Assembly: GCA_021202395.1 (NCBI GenBank)
Contig: JAJQDC010000020.1
Span: 1 to 64,000, forward strand
Origin: Clostridia bacterium
GTDB lineage: Bacteria > Bacillota > Clostridia > Christensenellales > Borkfalkiaceae
DNA length: 64,000 bases
Direction of reading: 5' to 3'
A program made the position numbers and the translations under genes. Within the stretch, counting starts at the first letter, position 1, and every line of letters begins with the position of its first letter. Positions 8,222 to 17,468 of the stretch are shown piece by piece. Below the pieces are notes generated by a model. It ran no database searches, was not told the origin of the DNA, and saw nothing but the letters and a program-made list of their open reading frames with translations.

Positions 8222-9070
8222 ATGGATAAACAGCAGCAGGCGGAATTTTTGATAGAGGCTTTGCCTTGCATTAAAAAATACCGCGGCAAGACAATCGTAA
8301 TAAAATACGGCGGAAACGCCATGACGGACGACGGGTTAAAGGCGGCCGTTATGAGCGATGTTACCGTTTTGAATGCGCTTGGAATGAATGTTGTTCTTGT
8401 GCATGGCGGCGGTCCCGAAATTTCTGATATTTCTAAAAAGATGGGTATTGAACCCCGCTTTGTAAACGGATTGCGCTATACCGATAAAACTACTGCTGAT
8501 ATCGCACTGATGGCTCTTGCCGGCAAAGTAAACAAAACGCTTGTAGACCTTATACAAACCAAGGGCGGTAAAGCGATAGGTCTTTGCGGGCAGGACGGTC
8601 ATATGCTCATGTGCGAAAAACAGTCAGAAGAACTGGGCTACGTCGGTAAAATTACTTCTATAAACACACAGGTGATATCCGACGTTCTTGCTCTCGGCTA
8701 CATTCCCGTTATTTCACCCGTCGGCTGCGACGGCGAAGGCAACGTTTACAACATAAATGCAGATACTGCTGCTGCCGCTATTGCCGGTGCGCTTGGTGCA
8801 GAAGTGCTTCTTCTTATGACCGATATAAAGGGGCTTTTAGAAAATAAAGATGACCCCGACAGCCTTATTAAAGAAGTTTATGTTTCTGACATCCCCGCTC
8901 TGGTTAAACAGGGTATAATTTCAGGGGGGATGATTCCCAAAATAGAGTGCTGCAAAGAAGCTATCCGCCGCGGAGTAAAAACCGTTTTTATTACGGATGG
9001 CAGGGTTTACCATTCCATTTTGGTAGAAATTTTGTCTGAAGAAGGCAGCGGAACAATGTTTTACAGTTGA
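8222..9070 (+). CDS. argB: Acetylglutamate kinase
   Basis: This kinase phosphorylates N-acetylglutamate, the second and usually arginine-controlled step of the pathway. IVIKYGGNAM and VVLVHGGGPEIS are the glycine-rich phosphate and substrate loops of the family, and ISGGMIPK is the C-terminal nucleotide motif. The ORF track extends the frame upstream to 8162 inside argJ. The ATG at 8222 gives the standard 282-residue enzyme two bases after the argJ stop. The stop codon lies inside a strong hairpin that separates it from argD. Confidence 0.95.
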   Translation: MDKQQQAEFLIEALPCIKKYRGKTIVIKYGGNAMTDDGLKAAVMSDVTVLNALGMNVVLVHGGGPEISDISKKMGIEPRFVNGLRYTDKTTADIALMALAGKVNKTLVDLIQTKGGKAIGLCGQDGHMLMCEKQSEELGYVGKITSINTQVISDVLALGYIPVISPVGCDGEGNVYNINADTAAAAIAGALGAEVLLLMTDIKGLLENKDDPDSLIKEVYVSDIPALVKQGIISGGMIPKIECCKEAIRRGVKTVFITDGRVYHSILVEILSEEGSGTMFYS

Positions 9071-9097
9071 CTGATTTTTTTAAATCAGTCTTTATTT
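9069..9097 (+). terminator. Hairpin with T-rich tail between argB and argD
   Basis: GACTGATTT (9069-9077) and AAATCAGTC (9082-9090) form a perfect 9-base stem with a TTTT loop, followed by TTTATTT. It begins inside the argB stop codon. It resembles an intrinsic terminator but sits within the operon and has no obvious promoter after it. It may attenuate argDF-carAB expression or protect the argJB mRNA end. Confidence 0.6.
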
Positions 9098-9119
9098 ATA
9101 ATAAAGGGTAAGTTATATT

Positions 9120-10286
9120 ATGGACAGCAATCAGATTATAAACGAAGATAAAAAGTACGTAGCTTCTACTTATGCACGCTTCCCCGTGGCTTTAAAAGAC
9201 GGCAAGGGCAGCAGGCTGTACGACTACGAAGGTAAAGAATATATAGACTGCGGCAGCGGTATTGCCGTCAACATATTCGGCATAAACGACGAAGAGTGGA
9301 AGGCGGCTGTAACAGCCCAGCTTGGCAGCGTGCAGCACACGAGCAATCTTTATTATTCCAAGCCGCAGGCAGACCTTGCAAAGATGTTGTGTGAAAGAAC
9401 GGGGGCATCAAAAGTATTTTTTGGCAACAGCGGCGCAGAAGCCAACGAATGTGCAATAAAAGCGGCAAGAAAGTACAGTGATAACAAATACAATTCTTCC
9501 CGTAAGGAAATAATTACAATAAAAAATTCTTTCCACGGCAGAACAATAGCAACGCTTTCCGCTACAGGGCAGGATGCATTCCACAAGTATTACGGTCCGT
9601 TTGTAGAAGGATTTAAATATGCAGATCCTACCATAAACGGAATAAAAGCTTGCTTAAACGCCGACACTTGCGCTATAATGGTAGAAACTATCCAGGGCGA
9701 AAGCGGTGTAAACGTTTTAGGGGCTGACTTCCTTAAACAGGTAGAAAATTTATGCTGTGAAAAGGACATCCTTTTAATTGTAGACGAAGTTCAGACGGGC
9801 AACGGCCGAACGGGTTATCTGTATTCTTACGAAGCATTCGGAATACATCCCGATATAGTAACTACTGCAAAGGGGCTTGCAGGCGGGCTTCCTTTGGGTG
9901 CATGTATGCTCTTCGGCAAATGTGCGGATGTATTCGGCTATGGCGACCACGGCTCTACATTCGGCGGCAACCCTGTAGCATGTGCAGGTGCCTGCAATAT
10001 CTTAAGCCGCATAACGGGCGACCTTCTTGCCGAAGTGCAGGGCAAGGGTGCATACTTTAAAGCCAACCTTGAACGCATTAAAAATGTAGAAGAAGTTACG
10101 GGAATGGGGCTTATGATAGGTATAAAAACAAACAAGCCTGCGTCAGACATTGCCAATAAATGCTTACAAAAAGGCTTGCTGGTATTAACAGCCCACGGCA
10201 AGGTAAGGCTTTTACCTGCATTAAACATCAAAAAAGAAGAAATTGACATAGCGTTAAAAATATTGAACGAGGTAATAGGCGAATGA
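9120..10286 (+). CDS. argD: Acetylornithine aminotransferase
   Basis: A class III PLP aminotransferase converting N-acetylglutamate semialdehyde to N-acetylornithine. The PLP lysine is in TTAKGLAGGLPLGA, the aspartate in LLIVDEVQTGNGRTG, and the phosphate-contacting glycine stretch in FFGNSGAEANE. The 388-residue length and the absence of an extra N-terminal region fit ArgD rather than ornithine or GABA aminotransferase, as does the location between argB and argF. An AAAGGGT ribosome site lies about 12 bases upstream. The last four bases overlap the argF start (ATGA). Confidence 0.94.
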   Translation: MDSNQIINEDKKYVASTYARFPVALKDGKGSRLYDYEGKEYIDCGSGIAVNIFGINDEEWKAAVTAQLGSVQHTSNLYYSKPQADLAKMLCERTGASKVFFGNSGAEANECAIKAARKYSDNKYNSSRKEIITIKNSFHGRTIATLSATGQDAFHKYYGPFVEGFKYADPTINGIKACLNADTCAIMVETIQGESGVNVLGADFLKQVENLCCEKDILLIVDEVQTGNGRTGYLYSYEAFGIHPDIVTTAKGLAGGLPLGACMLFGKCADVFGYGDHGSTFGGNPVACAGACNILSRITGDLLAEVQGKGAYFKANLERIKNVEEVTGMGLMIGIKTNKPASDIANKCLQKGLLVLTAHGKVRLLPALNIKKEEIDIALKILNEVIGE

Positions 10287-11188
10287 AACATCTACTTAAA
10301 TTATCTGACCTTACCAGGGAAGAGATATTATCTATATTGAACCTTGGCGACCAGCTTAAATTTGAACGCAACAACGGCATACAAAAAGATTACCTTAAGG
10401 GTAAAAAACTTGGTATGATATTCCAGAAGTCGTCTACCCGCACAAGGGTTTCCTTTGAAGTGGGCATGTACGAACTTGGCGGCTACGCTCTGTTTTTATC
10501 GAGTAACGATTTGCAGATCGGCAGGGGCGAGCCCGTACAGGATACCGCAAGGGTGCTTTCGCGCTATCTTGACGGCATTATGATACGTACGTTTGCCCAG
10601 CAGGAAGTGGAAGATCTTGCAAAGTACGGCTCAATACCCATAATAAACGGTCTTACAGATTATTGCCATCCCTGCCAGGTGCTTGCCGACCTTATGACGA
10701 TAAGGGAATATAAGGGAACCTTTAAAGGGCTTAAAATGGCGTTCATCGGCGACGGTAACAATATGGCAAACAGCCTTATTGTGGGCGCCGTAAAAACGGG
10801 GATGCAGATAAGCGTAGCCTGCCCCGAAAACCATTTGCCAGACGAAAAGCTTGTAGCCTGGGGCAAGGAAAGCGGTCTGTTGACTGTTACTACCAGCGTA
10901 AAAGACGCTATAGAAGGCGCAGATGTGCTTTATACCGACGTCTGGGCTTCTATGGGCCAGGAAGGCGAAAAGAAGCAAAGGGAGAACGATTTTAAGGGCT
11001 ATCAGATAAATGAAGAAAATATTAAGGGTGCAAAAGAAGACGTAATGGTTATGCACTGCCTGCCTGCCCACCGCGGAGAAGAAATTACCGAAGGCGTGTT
11101 TGAAGCGCACGCCAAAGAAATTTTTGACGAAGCAGAAAACAGGCTGCACGCACAGAAAGCCGTTATGGTAAAACTTTTAAGATACTGA
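10283..11188 (+). CDS. argF: Ornithine carbamoyltransferase
   Basis: The enzyme makes citrulline from ornithine and carbamoyl phosphate. The carbamoyl-phosphate loop STRTR appears in FQKSSTRTRVSFE, the family HPCQVLADL follows, and the ornithine site signature is HCLPAHRG. These separate it from aspartate carbamoyltransferase. Length (301 residues) is normal. It is coupled to argD by a four-base overlap. The carbamoyl-phosphate synthase genes immediately downstream provide its substrate. Confidence 0.95.
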   Translation: MKHLLKLSDLTREEILSILNLGDQLKFERNNGIQKDYLKGKKLGMIFQKSSTRTRVSFEVGMYELGGYALFLSSNDLQIGRGEPVQDTARVLSRYLDGIMIRTFAQQEVEDLAKYGSIPIINGLTDYCHPCQVLADLMTIREYKGTFKGLKMAFIGDGNNMANSLIVGAVKTGMQISVACPENHLPDEKLVAWGKESGLLTVTTSVKDAIEGADVLYTDVWASMGQEGEKKQRENDFKGYQINEENIKGAKEDVMVMHCLPAHRGEEITEGVFEAHAKEIFDEAENRLHAQKAVMVKLLRY

Positions 11189-11217
11189 AATAACAGAAAA
11201 ATTCAAGGAAAAATCAG

Positions 11218-12291
11218 ATGAAGACAAGCAAAGTTTATTTGACGTTGCAAAACGGGAAACAATTTGTCGGGCAGTCGTTCGGAGCTTGCGGAGAGGTTGT
11301 CGGCGAACTTGTTTTTACAACTGGTATGACGGGTTATATAGAAACCCTTACCGACCCCAGCTATTACGGGCAGATCGTTACGCAGACCTTTCCGCTTATA
11401 GGCAACTATGGCATGATAGAGTCGGACTCGGAAAGTAAAAAACCTTGGGTTTCCGCTTATATCGTCCGCGAAAAGTGCGATATGCCTTCTAATTTCAGAA
11501 GTGAAGGCACGTTAGACGATTACCTTAAAAAACACAACATTATAGGTATTTACGGCATCGATACGCGAGAGCTTACAAAAATAGTAAGGGAAACGGGTGT
11601 AATGAATGCTGCAATAACGTTGGCGCCGCTGAAAGATTTTTCTGCGGTTAATAACTACCGCATTAGCGACGCAGTTAACGCCGTAACCTGCAAAGAACCT
11701 GAATTTATGGGCGACCCTGACGGAATAAGGGTAGCCGTATGGGACTTTGGCGCAAAGAGCAATATTACACGTGAACTTGTAAAGCGCGGCTGTTATTGCA
11801 TAAAGATACCCGCATTTTATACTGCGGAACAGATTTTAGAGTTCAATCCACAGGGGCTTATGCTTACAAACGGCCCCGGGGACCCTTCCGAAAATACCCA
11901 CATTATAGAAAATATAAGAAAGCTTGCCGGTAAACTTCCCATTTTCGGCATTTGCCTTGGGCACCAGCTTTTTGCGCTTGCCATGGGCGGCAAAACAAAA
12001 AAGATGAAGTACGGGCACAGGGGTTCTAACCAGCCCGTTAAAAACCTTGATACGGGCAGGGTATATATATCCAGCCAGAACCACGGCTACGAAGTTATAT
12101 CTTCAAGCTTAAGCTTTGGCAAACTATCCTTTATAAATGCCAACGACGGCACTTGCGAAGGGTTTGAATATCCCGATATAAACGCATACACGGTGCAGTT
12201 CCACCCCGAAGCTTGCGGCGGGCCGCACGATGCGTCTTTCCTCTTTGATAAATTTATACTTAATATGAAGGAGGGGAAATATCATGCCTAA
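11218..12291 (+). CDS. carA: Carbamoyl-phosphate synthase, small (glutaminase) subunit
   Basis: CarA hydrolyses glutamine and passes ammonia to CarB. The N-terminal domain begins with LTLQNGKQFVGQSFGA. The class I glutaminase nucleophile is in FGICLGHQLFAL, and the catalytic His-Glu pair is in QFHPEACGGPHD. Its 357 residues match the family. It follows argF after 29 bases with an AAGGAAAA ribosome site, and its end overlaps the carB start by eight bases. Placement in the arginine operon suggests arginine control, though the product also feeds pyrimidines. Confidence 0.95.
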   Translation: MKTSKVYLTLQNGKQFVGQSFGACGEVVGELVFTTGMTGYIETLTDPSYYGQIVTQTFPLIGNYGMIESDSESKKPWVSAYIVREKCDMPSNFRSEGTLDDYLKKHNIIGIYGIDTRELTKIVRETGVMNAAITLAPLKDFSAVNNYRISDAVNAVTCKEPEFMGDPDGIRVAVWDFGAKSNITRELVKRGCYCIKIPAFYTAEQILEFNPQGLMLTNGPGDPSENTHIIENIRKLAGKLPIFGICLGHQLFALAMGGKTKKMKYGHRGSNQPVKNLDTGRVYISSQNHGYEVISSSLSFGKLSFINANDGTCEGFEYPDINAYTVQFHPEACGGPHDASFLFDKFILNMKEGKYHA

Positions 12292-15200
12292 GAGAGACGA
12301 TATTAAAAAAGTTCTTGTTATTGGTTCAGGTCCTATAGTAATTGGCCAGGCTGCCGAATTTGACTACGCCGGCGCGCAGGCGTGCCGCGTTCTTAAAGAC
12401 GCAGGCCTTGACGTAGTTCTTTGCAACTCTAACCCCGCAACAATTATGACGGATAAAGCGCTTGCAGATGAAATTTATCTTGAACCGCTTACCATAGATA
12501 CGTTAAAAAGAATTATCATAAAGGAACGCCCCGACAGCTTGCTTGCATCATTAGGCGGCCAGACAGGTCTTACGCTTGGCTGCCAGCTTGCAAAAGAAGG
12601 CTTTTTGGACGAGTGGGGCGTAAAGCTCATCGGCGTAAATTTAAGTGCGATAGACAGGGCAGAAGACAGGGAACTGTTTAAAGAGACAATGCAAAAGATT
12701 AACCAGCCCGTTGTTCCTTCTGATATTGCCTATACGGTAGACGAATGTGTGGAAGTAGCACAAAGGATAGGCGGCTACCCCGTAATTATCCGCCCTGCAT
12801 ACACGCTTGGCGGTGCGGGCGGCGGCGTTGCGTACAACGAAGAAGAGTTAAGATTGATTGCCCACAACGGTCTGCTGCTTTCGCCCATAACGCAGGTGCT
12901 TATAGAACGTTACATCGGCGGCTGGAAAGAGATTGAATTTGAAGTTTTGCGCGACGGTGCAGGCAACGTGCTTACCGTCTGCTCAATGGAAAATTTTGAC
13001 CCCGTAGGCATTCACACTGGCGACAGCATAGTCATTGCGCCTGCCGTAACCCTTTCTGATAAAGAATACCAGATGCTGCGTACGGCTTCGCTTGACATTA
13101 TAACGGAGCTTGGCATAGAAGGCGGTTGCAACTGCCAGTTTGCGTTGAACCCCGATTCGTTTGAATATTCTGTAATAGAAGTTAACCCCAGGGTTTCCCG
13201 TTCGTCTGCACTGGCGTCTAAGGCAACCGGTTACCCCATAGCAAAAGTTTCAACTAAAATTGCGCTCGGCTATACGCTTGACGAAATTAAAAACGATGTA
13301 ACGGGCAAAACTTACGCCTGCTTTGAACCTACCCTTGACTACGTGGTAGTAAAACTTCCCAAATGGCCCTTTGATAAATTCCTTTATGCAAAGCGCACGC
13401 TTGGCACGAGGATGAAAGCCACCGGCGAAGTGATGGCAATAGGTACCAGCTTTGAGATGGCTATAATGAAAGCCGTCCGCGGTGCAGAAATTTCTTTAGG
13501 CACTTTAAATATGCCTAAGATGATGGAACTTTCTGACGAAGAGATACACGCAAAACTTTCTGAACTTACCGACGAAAGACTTTTTGTTGTATACTCTGCG
13601 ATAAAGCGCGGTATTCCTATAGAAGAAATTTACCGTATAACAAAGATAGACGAATGGTTTTTGGAAAAATTAAAGAACCTTGCCGACTACGAAAATGAGA
13701 TACAGGGCAAGCCGCTTACACGCCCGCAGTACCTGCGCGGTAAAAAACTTGGCTACCCCGATAAAGAACTTGAAAAACTTTCAGGAAGCAAACTCCCCAT
13801 GCACAGGGATGCCGTGTTTAAGATGGTTGATACCTGCGGTGCAGAGTTTGCTGCACAAACGCCGTATTTTTATTCAACTTATGACGAAAAGGAACACGAC
13901 GAAGCAAAGCCTTTTGTAAAGCGCAGCCAGAAGCGCAGGATAGTGGTTATCGGCTCGGGTCCCATAAGGATAGGCCAGGGTATTGAGTTCGACTATTCAT
14001 CGGTACACTGCGTATGGACGCTTAAAGAACTTGGCTACGAAGTAATAATAATAAACAACAACCCTGAAACTGTATCTACCGACTTTGATACGGCGGACAG
14101 GCTTTACTTTGAAGCGCTTACGCCGGAAGACGTGCAAAGCGTAATAGACATAGAAAAGCCTTACGGCGTGGTGATCACTTTCGGCGGGCAGACTGCTATA
14201 AAACTCTGCAGCTACCTTGATAAAAAGGGTATAAGGATACTTGGCACGCCTGCCGACAGCGTAGACCTTGCCGAAGACAGGGAACGTTTTGACGAACTGC
14301 TTGAACAGTTTGACATAGCCCGCCCCAAGGGGCTTACCGTTATGACCAAGCAAGAGGCGATTTCTGCCGCAGAACAGCTTGGCTACCCCGTGCTTTTGCG
14401 CCCGTCGTACGTAATTGGTGGCCAGAATATGACAATAGCGTTTACCCAGAACGACATAGAACGCTATATGGACGTTATTCTTGCCCAGCACATAGAAAAC
14501 CCTGTGCTCTGCGATAAATACCTTATGGGTACAGAGCTTGAAGTAGACGCTATTTCTGACGGCGTAGACGTGCTTATCCCCGGCATTATGCAGCATATTG
14601 AGCGTGCCGGTGTACATAGCGGCGACTCTATAGCTGTTTATCCCCCGTATAATCTAAGCGACGCTATGCTTAAAAAGGTAGTTGATATATCTACCAAGCT
14701 TGCCATATCGCTCAAAACAAAGGGGCTTATAAATATACAGTACCTTATTTACCAGAACGAACTTTACGTAATAGAAGTCAACCCCAGGGCATCGCGTACA
14801 ATACCTTATATTTCTAAGGTAACGGGCGTACCTATGGTAGAGCTTGCAACAAAAATATTGATGGGTGCAAAACTTAAACGCCTTGGTTACGGCACGGGGC
14901 TTTACCCCAGTTCGCCGTACGTTGCGGTAAAGGTTCCCGTGTTCTCTTTTGAAAAGCTCAACGACGTAAACTCGCAGCTCGGCCCCGAAATGAAGTCTAC
15001 GGGCGAAGTTCTTGGCATCGGTAAAACAATAGAAGAAGCGCTGTTTAAGGGGCTTGTTTCTGCAGGGTTCAATATGAAGCACCCCACAAAGCAGCATCCT
15101 TCAGGCATTTACTTTACCGTAAACGATCAGGATAAGTTTGAAATTGTAAATATTGTTAAAAAGTTTGCAGACCTTGGGCTTACGCTTTACGCAACCAAAG

Positions 15201-16339
15201 GTACTGCTGATACGATACGAAGTTTAGGTCTTGAATGTACCGACGTGGAAAGGCTTTCTACTAACGACGATATATTCAAGCTTATGGATGAAGATAAGAT
15301 AGACTATATAGTTTATACAGGTAAAACGGATATAGAATCTATTACAAACTATATATCTCTTCACCATCACGCAATACTTCTTGGTATTACGGTGCTTACT
15401 TCGCTTGATACCACAAATGCACTTGCAGATTGCATTGCGGGCAGATACACCCAGTTCAACACAGAACTTGTAGATATCAACCACCTGCGTAAGGAAAAGT
15501 TAAAGCTTGACTTCTGTAAAATGCACAGCTGCGGCAACGATTACATTTTGTTTAACAATATGGATAACCGCATTACCTGCCCCGAATCGCTTGCGATAAA
15601 CTTTTCTGACAGGCACTACGGGATAGGCAGCGACGGCATTGTTATGATAGAAAAATCTGACGAAGCCGTATGTAAAATGCGTGTGTTCAACCGCGACGGA
15701 AGCGACGGCGGTATGGCGGCTAACCCGCTGCGGTGCGTTGCAAAGTACGCTTACGACAGGCGGTTTATAGATTCAGGTACAATTAACATAGAAACATGCA
15801 AGGGTGTAAAAGAACTTGAAATAGCTTCTTTTAACGGCTTTGCAAGTTCTGTATCGGTAAATCTTGGCAAAGCTACGTTCGACGGTAAATCTATACCTTC
15901 GGTATTTGACGGCGAAGTGGTAGAACAGATGTTAAGTTTTGGCGGTACAGAATATAAAACTACTATAGTTAACGTCGGTATTCCGCACTGCGCTGTCTTT
16001 TGCGACAAGGTAGACGACATCGATATAGAAGCATTGGGGCAGGCTGTAATAACATCAGGATACTTCCCCGCAGGTGCTTACCTTGAGTGCGCAAGGCTGG
16101 TAAACAACCTTACCGTAAAAATACGTGTATGGGATAAGATAAACGGCGAAACTATGGCTTGCGGTACAGCTGCCGCTGCAGTTGCCGTTGCAGCGGTAAA
16201 ATCTGGCAAGTGCCTTAAAAACAGTATTATTACCGTTAAGCTTAAGGGCGGCGACCTTTTTGTAACCTGCAAAGAAGACGGCGATATATTATTAGACGGC
16301 AGCGTTAAGCAGTCTTATGAAGGCGTAATAGAAATTTAA
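12284..16339 (+). CDS. carB: Carbamoyl-phosphate synthase large subunit fused to a C-terminal DapF-like domain
   Basis: Residues 1 to about 1074 form a complete CarB: two ATP-grasp halves (VLVIGSGPIVIGQAAEFDYA and a second VVIGSGPIRIGQGIEFDYSS) and an MGS-like allosteric domain ending ELVDINHLRKEK. Without any stop the frame continues into about 277 residues of diaminopimelate-epimerase fold (KMHSCGNDYILFNN, DRHYGIGSDGI, FNRDGSDGG, GETMACGTAAAA). The usual first catalytic cysteine motif MCGNGxRC reads MAANPLRC here, with Ala1145 in place of Cys. The second cysteine, Cys1293, is kept. CarB activity is expected. Two-base epimerase chemistry is not, so the domain may be structural, regulatory or act on another substrate. 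Confidence 0.92.
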   Translation: MPKRDDIKKVLVIGSGPIVIGQAAEFDYAGAQACRVLKDAGLDVVLCNSNPATIMTDKALADEIYLEPLTIDTLKRIIIKERPDSLLASLGGQTGLTLGCQLAKEGFLDEWGVKLIGVNLSAIDRAEDRELFKETMQKINQPVVPSDIAYTVDECVEVAQRIGGYPVIIRPAYTLGGAGGGVAYNEEELRLIAHNGLLLSPITQVLIERYIGGWKEIEFEVLRDGAGNVLTVCSMENFDPVGIHTGDSIVIAPAVTLSDKEYQMLRTASLDIITELGIEGGCNCQFALNPDSFEYSVIEVNPRVSRSSALASKATGYPIAKVSTKIALGYTLDEIKNDVTGKTYACFEPTLDYVVVKLPKWPFDKFLYAKRTLGTRMKATGEVMAIGTSFEMAIMKAVRGAEISLGTLNMPKMMELSDEEIHAKLSELTDERLFVVYSAIKRGIPIEEIYRITKIDEWFLEKLKNLADYENEIQGKPLTRPQYLRGKKLGYPDKELEKLSGSKLPMHRDAVFKMVDTCGAEFAAQTPYFYSTYDEKEHDEAKPFVKRSQKRRIVVIGSGPIRIGQGIEFDYSSVHCVWTLKELGYEVIIINNNPETVSTDFDTADRLYFEALTPEDVQSVIDIEKPYGVVITFGGQTAIKLCSYLDKKGIRILGTPADSVDLAEDRERFDELLEQFDIARPKGLTVMTKQEAISAAEQLGYPVLLRPSYVIGGQNMTIAFTQNDIERYMDVILAQHIENPVLCDKYLMGTELEVDAISDGVDVLIPGIMQHIERAGVHSGDSIAVYPPYNLSDAMLKKVVDISTKLAISLKTKGLINIQYLIYQNELYVIEVNPRASRTIPYISKVTGVPMVELATKILMGAKLKRLGYGTGLYPSSPYVAVKVPVFSFEKLNDVNSQLGPEMKSTGEVLGIGKTIEEALFKGLVSAGFNMKHPTKQHPSGIYFTVNDQDKFEIVNIVKKFADLGLTLYATKGTADTIRSLGLECTDVERLSTNDDIFKLMDEDKIDYIVYTGKTDIESITNYISLHHHAILLGITVLTSLDTTNALADCIAGRYTQFNTELVDINHLRKEKLKLDFCKMHSCGNDYILFNNMDNRITCPESLAINFSDRHYGIGSDGIVMIEKSDEAVCKMRVFNRDGSDGGMAANPLRCVAKYAYDRRFIDSGTINIETCKGVKELEIASFNGFASSVSVNLGKATFDGKSIPSVFDGEVVEQMLSFGGTEYKTTIVNVGIPHCAVFCDKVDDIDIEALGQAVITSGYFPAGAYLECARLVNNLTVKIRVWDKINGETMACGTAAAAVAVAAVKSGKCLKNSIITVKLKGGDLFVTCKEDGDILLDGSVKQSYEGVIEI

Positions 16340-16340
16340 A

Positions 16341-17468
16341 ATGATTTATTTTGATAATGCCGCCACAACAAAACCTGATAAAGATTGTCTTGGCAGGGCA
16401 GAAAAATATTTAACCGACCAATTTTATAATCCTTCCGCACTATATGCGGAAGGATATAATTTGCATCTTGATTTGCGCTCTGCAAGGGAAAGTATTTTAT
16501 CGCATATAGCGGATAAAAATGCGTATGAACTTATAATAACTTCCTGCGGCAGCGAAGCCGACAACCAGGCGGTGTTCTGCGCAGGCAGGCGGGGCAACAT
16601 TGTTACCACAAGCGGCGAACATGCTGCTGTTTATTCGGCGGTAAGCGAAGCAAAACTCCGCGGCGGCGATGTAAGGTTTGCAAAGCTGAATGCCGACGGA
16701 AGCGTTAACGAAGAAAGTTTATTATCTCTTGTAGATAAAGACACTTCGCTTGTGTCGGTAATTCATGTAAATAACGAAACGGGTGCGGTAAATGATATTA
16801 ACAGCCTTGCGGCAAAGGTAAAAAAAATAAATTCTCGTACGGTATTTCATTCTGATGGTGTGCAAGCTTACGGCAAATTACCTTACAGGCTTTCACAAAA
16901 CGTAGATCTTTATTCTTTAAGCGCACACAAAATTGGTGCGTTAAAGGGCACCGGTGCGCTTATAAAGCGTAAAACGCTTAATATAAAGCCTTATATTTAC
17001 GGCGGCGGGCAGGAAAACGGCTTAAGAAGCGGTACCGAAAACGTGTTCGGTATAAAAATGCTTGAATATGCAGCAGATAAAGTTTACGGCAATCTGCAGG
17101 AAAATTACAAAAAAATATCTGCAGTAAAAGGGCGGCTTTGCGAACTGTTGGATAAAAATATTTTTACCGTTTTATCGCCGCAAAGCGGTTCGCCGTATAT
17201 TCTTACCGTAGCGGCAGAAGGTGTGCGCGGTGAAACTGCATTGCATGCAGTAAACGACAAGGGGCTTATTATAGGTACGGGTTCGGCTTGTTCTTCTAAT
17301 GCGGCAAAGCGCCATTCAAGGGTTATAACCGCATGCGGAATCAATGATAAACTTGCCGACAGCGTACTGCGTATAAGCTTTTGCTGCAATAATACGGCAG
17401 AAGAAGCTGAACTTGCCGCAGAGATTTTAAATAAAACAGTTGGTGAACTTAAAGAGGCGTTAAAATAA
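16341..17468 (+). CDS. Cysteine desulfurase (IscS/NifS-like)
   Basis: The 375-residue PLP enzyme takes sulfur from cysteine and passes it on as a persulfide. The N-terminus IYFDNAATTKP, the PLP-binding lysine in SLSAHKIGALKG, and the sulfur-carrying cysteine loop GTGSACSSNAAKRHS are all present. The GSACSS context fits the longer-loop group I enzymes. It starts one base after the carB-dapF stop and ends one base before thiI, so its main client is probably ThiI. No iscU or other Fe-S scaffold gene is nearby. Confidence 0.92.
   Translation: MIYFDNAATTKPDKDCLGRAEKYLTDQFYNPSALYAEGYNLHLDLRSARESILSHIADKNAYELIITSCGSEADNQAVFCAGRRGNIVTTSGEHAAVYSAVSEAKLRGGDVRFAKLNADGSVNEESLLSLVDKDTSLVSVIHVNNETGAVNDINSLAAKVKKINSRTVFHSDGVQAYGKLPYRLSQNVDLYSLSAHKIGALKGTGALIKRKTLNIKPYIYGGGQENGLRSGTENVFGIKMLEYAADKVYGNLQENYKKISAVKGRLCELLDKNIFTVLSPQSGSPYILTVAAEGVRGETALHAVNDKGLIIGTGSACSSNAAKRHSRVITACGINDKLADSVLRISFCCNNTAEEAELAAEILNKTVGELKEALK

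Noticed and set aside
13997-14617. 206-residue minus-strand ORF inside carB
   Set aside because: It mirrors carB codons on the opposite strand, has a Tyr/Arg/Val-rich composition typical of shadow frames, and shows no ribosome site or known motif. The same holds for other long antisense frames such as 43378-44127, 42222-42773 and 4977-5612.
15521-16339. Separate dapF gene starting at the in-frame ATG 15521
   Set aside because: That ATG lies inside the KMHSCGND motif and would remove the first strand of the fold. AAGGAAAAG lies upstream, but no stop ends carB before it, so a fusion is the simpler reading.
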